From: Apricaphanius iberus | Lineage: Eukaryota; Chordata; Actinopteri; Cyprinodontiformes; Aphaniidae | Direction: 5' to 3' | Assembly: GCA_028564705.1 (NCBI GenBank) | Contig: JAPXFQ010002640.1 | Coordinates: forward strand, 1,444,501-1,508,500 | DNA length: 64,000 nt | Shown here: piece by piece, positions 47,610 through 58,100 of the stretch | How positions within the stretch are numbered: the stretch's first letter is position 1 | How the letters are laid out: every line of letters begins with the position of its first letter | Made by a program: the position numbers and the translations under genes | The notes under the pieces: generated by a model | Seen by the model: the letters and a program-made list of their open reading frames with translations, nothing else | Told to the model about the DNA's origin: nothing | The model's database searches: none

Positions 47610-50600
47610 CTGTTGAATAAAATAAAGTGGACGCTTATTACAGTGAGGATGGAATGAAGAATAACTGGTGAAGCTGGAAGACCCAGACATTCATCTGGTC
47701 AGAGAAAAACGCCCTCCCTTCTTTTTATCCATTAAACAAACCTGTCCAAGTAAGAAGCCCCAATAAAAGATACAACATGACTGGGTGTATAACGGTACAC
47801 AAAAATAATATTTGGGGTTTTATAGTGATGGTTCAGTACACTTTAATCAATGAAAATAAATATAAATGCCCATTTTTTTCTTTTTTTGTCTTTGATCAGT
47901 ACTAAAATAATCTTTTTTTATGAATTAATTGCATTTTATACAACAGTTAGTTCTGAGCAAGTAATTTGAATGGGCAAGAGGCTTTCCAAGAGTGCTGATA
48001 TTGGAGTATGACTGAACTGTAACTTTTTACAAACAGTATCACTCCGCCATACGAGAGTTCTGATGTTTGTATTTGAAATGTTTGTGTGTAGGAAATGTTT
48101 GTGTTGCCTGGCAACAGCCTTTTCTCCCCTCCAGTTGGAACTATTTGTGTTGGCAGAGCTAAATAAATGATTAAACAAACAATCAAATCAATCTGCTGTT
48201 ACTAAGTAATAAAATGTGCTTGTAGAACTGTAGTATAAAAAAAAGCGGGTGTGATTATCTGCGGCACTCGGCCTCGTGCAGACAACCGAATCACACCAGT
48301 GCTGATATTCGGCACAACAGCACTCCCTCCCGTGTGATATTGCTTAAAGTTTTATCACTTCAAGTTAAAATAATAGAACTGAATAGAGATTTGATTTGGA
48401 TTTTTTGTTTTATTAAAATAGTACAAGCAGATATAGCCAAAGTAGAAAGCAAGACAACCAAACACCTCAGGGTTAATATTTAGAAATGTTTAAATAATAC
48501 TTTGTCCATATTTGAGAATTTAAAAAAAAATCGAAAATAATTTTGGAGTGGTTTTAATATTTTGACAGCCTAGTTCCCGAACAGTACTTTAAAGCAGCAT
48601 GGGCAGCTGTTGGAAATATCCCTTCTCATCTAAGGGGATTCTGTAAACGTGTTTTCTACAAAATCAGGAGTTTGGGCTGATTGGATGCTATTGGTAGCCG
48701 TGTGCTGGTTTTTCTCTAGCATTGGTGATTTTATATTCAGTTTGAGATCGTTTCAGGTGAGTAATTCAGTACAGCCAGTGTGAGTTACAAAACTAATTTC
48801 TGTTGAAAGATGCATTAGCTGACAAAGTGCTGGTTCGGTCCATCTTTCTTTTTCTACTCTAGATGCAGGAGAAACCATTAAATGTTCCGAAATAGGAGAG
48901 TTTTGGTGTCACTTTTAAAAGTTGCACTGTGGAACGCTGTATGCGCGGCGAGTTTCACATGTATCTGGATAGAAAACAGCCGGATTCGTTCGGTACTCAT
49001 CTGTACCAGAACATACTGAAACATCTAAATACATGTAGCGTTACACCTGTTCCTTCATCAATTTAACCATTAAACAAACTTGCCAAAGTAGGTTAATGAC
49101 AGTAAACGCCCCAGTGTCGCCATTTATCGGTCCAACTAGAATCCCAAAGTGCTGCCAAACAAAATATTTTAAAGCAGTCGGGGCCATCTTCTATTCGAAC
49201 TTTATATTATTTCAGATCCACACTGTGCGGAAAATTCCCAGATTTATTCTGCACACTCAGAAGTGTTTAGATTTTAATATTTTACAAGGTATAACATCAG
49301 CGGACAACTTAAACCAGATTAAATAAGGTTGATTTTAGAGAACTAGTAGCGAAGAGGATCATCAGGATGGATACCTGCTGATAACAGATGTGAAGAAAGC
49401 GTAATAGTGTTAATAATAATAGCCTAAAGACAGAAAGTGATGTTGTTTAACTTGTGTCTCCCCCCCGTTTTGATTCTCGAGGATTTCTGCCTCCAGGATC
49501 ATTGAGGATCATTTAAGGCCAAAATCGCATTATGATTGACTCATAACAGCTTTGGGTTCAAATAAAAAAAAGTGGAACAAACAAGCTGTATAACACTTAA
49601 AAAAAAACAGCCAAAAAAGCTGTAAACTGTTGTACGTGACAAACCCGTTCACGCGGCTGCAACAAGCAGAACTTTGCAAGTTGAGGGCAGATTTAGAGGA
49701 TGTCTTGTCAGATGCTGCATGATAAATGTTCAGATTTTTATCAGATTAGATGGAGCGTGATAAGATAAAAAAAAAAAAAAGTGTCAGCTTTTTGTCTGTC
49801 AAAGCTATCGTTTTGGTGGATCTCTTCTCTACGGTAAAGTAAAAGTAGGTTAAGTTGTTTTGTCTGAACCGACCTGAAGGGAAGTGGAAACAGTCACCAC
49901 GGAAACGAGATTACCTGAAGTTGGACAAGCTAGGGACAGAGCTGTCTGTAGTGGTCCAACGCTCTGGGTCAGATAAATCCCCCCTCAACATTCAGGTATA
50001 CAGCCAGAACAGTGTTTGTCAAACAAGAGTTTTGAGTAATACTGATGTTATAGAATCGGTGGTTTGTGTGGTTTGAACCCATTTCAGTTCAGAGCTGCCA
50101 CCTAAAATATTCTCTTTGCGCTCATTTTTTTTGTTTTGTTTTCAGGATATTTTTGTAAAAATTAAAACAAACAAACTCTAAAACCAGGAAGTGCAAACAT
50201 AAGTGTTATTTCACATGACACAATGTGTTGAAAAGAAATTGAGATGTATCAACTCACATCATGCAACTCTTTATAGTAAAAAAAAAAGGTTATCTTATAA
50301 ATGATCATTTTGTATTGGTGAGAAGATAACAAGCCGCTTCACCTTTGTTGTCTTGGATTTGCTCTTTATCCGCTCTTCATCTTTGCGACTTCTCTTCCTA
50401 GATGTGGAGCGCTCCTTTCGGTCTCTGCTGCGCTCCCTCCTCTTCTCCCTTTTACTTCTAAAAGAGGCCAACGGAAACAAATGAACGGCAAGAACCAAAC
50501 AACGGATAAAATAAAGCAGGTGCTGCTAAATAAGAAAAGTCTTCAGATTCGGGGGCCTGAAAGTTGATGAATTTACCGTTTTGGTGAAGTTGATCTTGCT

Positions 50601-53600
50601 TTCCTTCGTGGGCTTCTGGACCGATCTCTGCTCCTCCTTTTGTGCCCCCTAACAGTAAAAAAAATAATGATTAGTACATTTACTATAAAGTGAATTCTGA
50701 ACCATTTTTTATACAACTATTCCCTTAATTAATTAGGGAGGAATTCACACTCTCTTCTGTGGGCATGGATCACATTTCTAACCATATGGCTGGTTTAGCA
50801 GAGATGGTGTCATCCGGGACAAGTTACTGTGAAACATCGTCTCTGCTGCCCAGAAATTGAGCTGTTAGGATGTTAAGACAGTCATAATTAGAGGCCAACC
50901 AGCCGATAGATTTACTTTTTTCTATTTCGGCCACCGGCTGAAAAATAGAAAAGAAAAAAAGGCCAATAAAAAATAAATAAAAATCAGGCACCTGTGTGGC
51001 AAGCTACAGCCACTACTTGAATGAAGGAAGGACCCCCAACACACTCAGAACCACCGTGAGCCAGCCCACTCAACAACACTGTGCTCCAAGCCAACTTATT
51101 TTGAATTAACCTGAAAGATTTCTCTACTTATCTTTGCAAGAGAGAACATGCAATGTTGATTTAACCTTTAAAATGTATTTATTAAGTGGTCATCAAATTC
51201 ATCAAGTAACCCGTTTAACGTTCTAATAGTACGAGGCTTGAAAGCATGTTGGCTTCAGATGCTAGTTAGTTTAGCGCTCGGTGCAGTAGCAAAGGCAAGC
51301 GCAAGGGTGATTAAAGTCAATGGGGCTTGTTAGTAAAATCAAGAAAATTTGTAGTAGACAAACGGAAGATTAATGATTGCAAAAACGTTAGTGGGGATTT
51401 GTATATCGGACACAGTTATTGCGAGGAAAGGCATCTAAGCAGCTGTAGCATGACAAAGATCTGCTCGGCGGAAAGAAGGAGCCGCGTTCTGCAGCTAGGT
51501 CTACTTATCGGGGATGGGGTGCTAGGTGAAAACGTCACACTACGGCAACTTAACTCGGACAAACAACAAGAGCTATATGGTTACATTGAAAGGAGAAATA
51601 AATGTTAATAACAGCTCCTGTGGGGACATTTAGAAAACATGACATCTTTTCTGGTACTGCTCTTTCCCGCATGAGCTTTGGAAAGAGTTTAGCAGGTTGA
51701 ACCATTTGCACAGGTTACTGTTTCGAGTTTGTTTTTATATAGATTTATGTTTGAAGCTGAATAAATATTTAAAGTGTTTTATTGATTTCTTAATTTACAT
51801 TGCACACAGTGAGTGTTGCACTGTCTTTCACAATCATGCTGCTAAAAAAGTATTTGTATCGGCCTTGGATATCGGCCTTAATAATCGGCTTTAGATATCA
51901 GCCATCAATATATATATTTTTTTTTAATCGGTCTCGGCCTTTAGTCATGATGCTGTCATCCAGCAACAGGCTTCAGTCAGAGGCCTTGAGACTTGTTGCA
52001 ACACTGACTGCTACCTGGAGATCCTTCCTGCCTACAGCATCACCATCAACGACTCTCTGAAATCCCTGGATGATAGGAGTTATATTTAATATCCCTTTGG
52101 GACAAATAAAGTATATCTGAACGGAATTGAAAATTAGGTAAAATACTCTGATTTAATTGTTACTTCTGTCAGAGAAAAGCCAAGATTAGTTGGGATATGG
52201 CGCCCTCTTCTGCTGAATGTAGCAATAACAGAGTAACTGAGTGAAATGTACCACATTGAGACCGTAAAAGTAAATGAGGTTAGTAAATTCGGATGCTGTC
52301 CACAAACCTGGACCGACTCCTGGCGTGTCTCCTGTCTCTGGAGCGAGAGCGCCTCCTGTGGGCGCTTCTTGAACTGTGGGAATCAGCCCCAGGCCAGGAC
52401 CTCTGTGACGTTCTGCCCCATCAACAAGAAAAGAGTTAAACATCACCAACTGAACATCTCCATACCAAGATGGTGTCAAAGAGTCTCTCTGAGCACCTGT
52501 GTTTGGAGCGGGACCTTTTCCTACGTGACCTCGAGTGGGAACGAGAGCGCGTCCGGGAACGCGACCGCCGTGACCTGTGAGAGCGGCTGGAGGACCGCTT
52601 CTTTGTCTCTGCTAAAAGCACAAGCATCGGCGTGTTAAACAACTTCAGTGGAGCTACAGGGCAGATAATGAGCATCCCAAATAAAGCCAAATATCCTACC
52701 TGGTTCTATGGCAGCAGCAATTGTGGATTGGGCTTCCCTCACCCTCTTCATCACACTTTCCAGCTCCTTAGCAGCAGCCTGCGGTGTTAACTCGGGGGGT
52801 TTTACTATAGCGTTATTGGAATGATTGACCCTGAAACAAACGGAACCATTGAACTTTTAAAAAAAAAACACAGAAAGAGAGATCAAACGGCTAAACCGAG
52901 GTGCAGAAATTGGTCCGAGAGCGTACTTCAGGGGTCTGTCTCCAAACATGACTCCGTTTAAAGTGAGGGCCCTTGCCACCGAGTCCTGCTGGACAAACTC
53001 GACGAAGGCGAAACGGGTCGGCTGAGTCTCGTCTCCTGCCATTCGCACAAACTTCACGTCTCCCACCTGCTTAAAGAACTCCAGCAGCTGGTCGGCGGTA
53101 GTGGTCTTGGGCACAAAAGGTTAAAAAAATAAATAAAAATAAAATGCACATTAAACAAGCAAAAAATGTCTGAAACTGTGCTGATCAAAAAACACTAGGA
53201 TGGAATGTGTGCCATCATGATAAATTAAGAATATTCAAGAAGATTCACTGATGTTTTAGAGATTAACAAGTCAGCAGTTTGCATTGCAGTTTGATGCTAC
53301 CTGCACCACATCATAGTGAGGATCATTAGTTTAGGTCAGCCCTGTCAACCACCTGGGAGTTGTTTGTTGTAAACCAACAAACAAGAGGAAAAAGTAGAAG
53401 AAGATATAACTTTACATACCTTTTTGTTTTCTATTTAACTAGGGATGCACTGATATGAATATTCCAACACTACACATTTATTTTATTAGAACCACGACAA
53501 CAAATGCAGAGAGAGTCAATGAGCAAACGCAGCATCGAGTCAAGGCGTAAGCTCTGATAAACTCCACATACAGACACTGTAGCACGCCACTGATGTGTTG

Positions 53601-53878
53601 CTAGCGAACAAAAGCCGGTGTCGTTCTGTCTGAGAGACACTTGTGGGGGTGTGGGCAGAGACTGACTTTGGGTTTTCTGATAATCTTGTTGAGATCCCTG
53701 GTCTGAAACGTGTTGGCTGCCGTCTGGCAACCTGTTTTTTTTCTTCATGTATTGCAGCGCAGGAATGCTATAAGGTGCATCTTGACGTAATTTTGACGTA
53801 TAAAACGATAGACATTTTCTATCGTCCTGACGATATATTTAGTCTTATCTACCAGCCTCAAGTAACACACACACACAC

Positions 53879-53913
<35 letters not shown>

Positions 53914-55060
53914 TAAATTATTTGGCATATATATATATAGTATAGTATTTGGCAGCCAAAATCAACGCAGGACGATTCATTTGTAGAAGCGACGTTTTTT
54001 TTTGTTTTTTTTTACATCTTGACACGTGCACACAATGACCCGACCTTTACACTCAGTAAAAGTTAACCAGTTGGTTCGCCTTAGTAATTGGCAAAAAAAT
54101 GAATAGGTTAAAAAGGTCAAGTGTAGGAAAGTTGAATACTCGTGATTAATTTAAACTGTAAATTGTTTGACAACCCTAAACCTTTCCCCATCCAGATCGC
54201 TGGCGTTGATTCTCCCCCAAAATGCCGCGCAGCATCCCAGTCACATGACCAAACCCCTACCCTTCCAAAGACGAGATGGAAATAAACTTTGGTTGTTAAC
54301 ATCGGCCCAGTTTTACACACGAGAACGATGTGTGTAAAAAAGAAACAAAAAAAGGACCAACGTCGGGAAATTACCGACGTTGATGCCTGATAAGTTGTGC
54401 ATCCCTATAATTCAACCTTACCTGCGAGTTTAAGTTTCCGACGTACACCGTCCTCCTGATCTCATCGATTTTCGAGGGGTCGACATTCCCGATGAGGGGA
54501 GGCTGAGAGAGCACAGACGCTGTGGGGTCGAGACTCGCCGTGATCCGACTCACCAAAGGCAGGTTCAGCTGTACGTGGAAACCACACGGACAAGAGGCTG
54601 GAGTGAAGCCGCGCGCCAGTGTGGGACGATGTGCCCAAAACCGATTCTATGACTCACGTTCTGAAGTGGAGCCGGGGTGGGAATTGGCAGCAGTCCTCCG
54701 CCTGGAATCAGAGTTGGTACCGGGGCGGCGGGCGCCAACAGCGACAGAGCTTTTGCCTCTTCCGGAATTTTCCCTGCAGGACAAATGGGAACGTTAGGGA
54801 AGGCATGGAATGTGCTCTTCTCTCTGTCTGCACATTTATCCCACTGTATTCTAGAGAGAAAGAGAGCATACACTTCGCCATTCAGCCTAAAACTGGGGAA
54901 CGAACATCCTTACTTGGATTGTATTAAACTAAACTTCTCAGTCAATATGCATCATTAAGATAAAGTGCAAAAGAATAGCTTTTTATTCCAAAAAATAAAA
55001 TCAATCCAAAAGAGAGCTGTTTGTTTGTTTTGCTGCTTTGCTTTTTTCAAAGGTTCATTA

Positions 55061-55108
<48 letters not shown>

Positions 55109-58100
55109 GCAGAGAATGAGTCAACACTTTGATGTATGGGTCACCTGTACTGGAAACATATTGGTCATGAACCATACGATATCAAGCATGGGCGCTTTTC
55201 CGTGAGGGGGGGAGGGAGGGGGCGATCGTTTCTCAGTGTTGGAAAGGTGTGCAACACAAGACAACCCCCAATGGCTGCATCACTAATAGCACACAGAACA
55301 TCAGATACAGAAAAGAACAATTTTAAGAACTTTGGAAATGCTTGAGGTGAAGAAAACAACCAATTAGGAATTTTGCAAATTCCACTGTGGATAATGATGG
55401 TGTTCCTTGCTGAGGAGGAAGACAAAAGGAAAGAGCTAGAGTGCCTTGCAGGAGGATTCACAACCCTTCACCTTTTCCACATTTGGTCACGTTACGACAA
55501 CAAACGGCAGAGACCAACGAAACGCAACGATTGATTTGGATGGGTGTGGAAAATATTAGATCGAAAAGTGGCATATATTTACATCCAAATCCTTTATGCT
55601 GACGCTAAATAAAAACCACCTAAACTGTTAAATCTATTCCACCCGTTTGTCCAAGAAACAAACTACACAGGTTCTAAAGTTTTAGGACAGCTTAAAGCAG
55701 TATTTAGTTATAAAACAAGGTTTAATCCAAGTCCTATTTGGATTTGTTCGCCAGAAACCACGTCAAGCTTCAAAAGGGAGGCTCATAATGTGGGGCTGCT
55801 TTAACTCAGCAGGGACATGGGAAGATGAATTGAGCTAAACACACGGCTATCGACGAGGTAAACCTGATTCTGGAAAACACCTCGACACTGGGACACAGTC
55901 AAATCTATAATATAAAGCATTTCTAGGGACGCACTGATACTGTTCTAATGTATCCGTATCGGTTAAAGTGAAGCGATACCACGAACAGATGCCTAAAAAG
56001 TAGAAACTCTACAATAATTTCACAGAATTTTTTTAGAATTCACATAAATGTAAGTTTTGTGGTCATTTTTACTAATTACTAATAAAATATTAATAAAAAT
56101 TAGATATTACTAATTAATGAATACGACTTTTTCTAATTCACCATTATTTGTTCTAACAAGTAGAGAAGAAAATAAAAACCGTCTTCCAATTCACTGCATT
56201 TTTGTGTGCAGTAAGAGTATCAACTTTGGTACTTGGCATCGGGAAGTATTCAGATCCAAGCATCGGTTTGTAAAAAGGGGAATCGTTGCATCCCTATGTC
56301 TTACAATATAATAGTTTTGGTAAAAGCATATGTGTTGTCCTGACCTGAATCTGTATCAGAATCTAAAGCAATGACTATTGTTTTGTTTTTTGGAGCCATT
56401 CTGAGTTAGAGGTTTTTTCTTTATGAGGCTGAATGGCCAAAAGTTTTATATCGCAGCGCTGCCGTAATTGCAATGAAAAGGTGGCCGATTTAGGGCACAT
56501 ATGCGTGTTACTCTTTCTAGATCTCTATTTGTTTAAAAAAAAAATAATAAAAAGACTACATATTATTTTCTTCCCCTAACCCAAAGGGTTATGTCGTTCT
56601 AGCACAAAAGTTTGTGGCTGTAGCAAGGCCAAACGGGAAAAGTTCGGTGAATAATACTGAAAGGCACTGTGTAGTTTTGCCTTTTGCTAGAGGGAATTCA
56701 GCATAAAGGGGCAATCAACCATCTTTGTTAAGCAAAACATGAACAGAGCAATGTATTAATGCATTACAAAGAGAGAATGACGCTACACTGATCAGTCCTG
56801 TGTCATGACTAAACATTCAAATCAGAGCGCTACTCAAGTAACGTGAGGCACAAGTACTAAATGCTGCCTTTTAGTTCAGTGTCAAGCAGATTAATAAGTG
56901 CACAGGTCATTTAAAGAGAAATACACGAGTCATTACTGAGGCTCACTTTTTCTTTTTTCTTTCTTCCCCCCCACCAAAACTAGCCCACCGCTACGTCAAG
57001 AGACGTAGGAGACAAGAGAACAAAAGAGTTAGCGATCCCAATAGCATCTTTAGTGTGGCACATATCCCACCGGTGTGCCGTAGCAACCTGGACTGAATTC
57101 AACCACACACAAGCTCCAGCTGCAGCGGAGAGAGAGAGGGGAGTGGGGGGGGAAGGGAGGGGGGAGTTGGACAATAATCAAAATAACAAACAAAAATAAC
57201 AAATATAAAACACAACCTGCAGTTTCTAGATAGAGACAGTAGAGAGTGGACAACATGGGATAGTATGAAAAGGAAACAAACCGGAAAAATAAATAGAAAA
57301 AATAAAATAAAAAAATAAAAAAAGAGACAAGGTGTCCATCTTGGAAGGTTCTCCGGGTCACATCCCAACCCTTGAAGGCTGCGTTGGCCCGATCGGGGAT
57401 AGTGGCTTGGAAAACAATGCCTGACTCAGGCTAGTGTAGTGTAACAGCTGGGCCAGTCTAGTCATCTGATATGCACACATAATCACACAGAAAAAACATA
57501 CAAAACCAAATTAATAAACTCAGTAGCCATCCAGCACCAAGTCACGTGGACACAATGCATCAGGTTAGAAGTGTCATCATTACGAGTGTACACAGGAGTG
57601 CTGAGAAAAAGGGGGGTGGGGGGAGAGAGTTTAACCAAAAGGAGCATCAAAAACTGAAAAAAAAGGGGGGGAAAGATCTGAGTTTAGCACTTTGGTGAAT
57701 GGATTTGGTGACATTTCTTTAAGATATTTCTCCACACGGCGGCCCAGTGTTCACGGCAAGGTTGCTCTCCCTTAATCTATACGCGAGGACCAGCGTGACA
57801 CCGGCCGGAAACCTGAGTGGGTGCTACAGCTAAACCCGTCACCTGTGTCAGGTTAAAAACTAAACGAGCTCCATCCTAGGCATGGGCTGGTTTCTGGTAT
57901 CTATTATCTGTTAGCAGCAGCCGTTCAAGTACCGAAAAAGTCTAATCATTTCCGTTCTGCAAATGCACCAAGTAACAATGTGCACTGTGATGCTTTGTTT
58001 GGTTTGATAAAATAAAGGTAATTTATTCATTTCTGGATTAGACTCATTTCTCTTTCAGAAATTTTCAAGAAGTAAATGAGAGCTACAACAAAAATGTGTT

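Noticed and set aside
57050..57361. 103-residue - strand frame rich in F, L and P
   Set aside because: It is produced by purine/pyrimidine tracts in srek1 intron 2; no splice sites or family resemblance.
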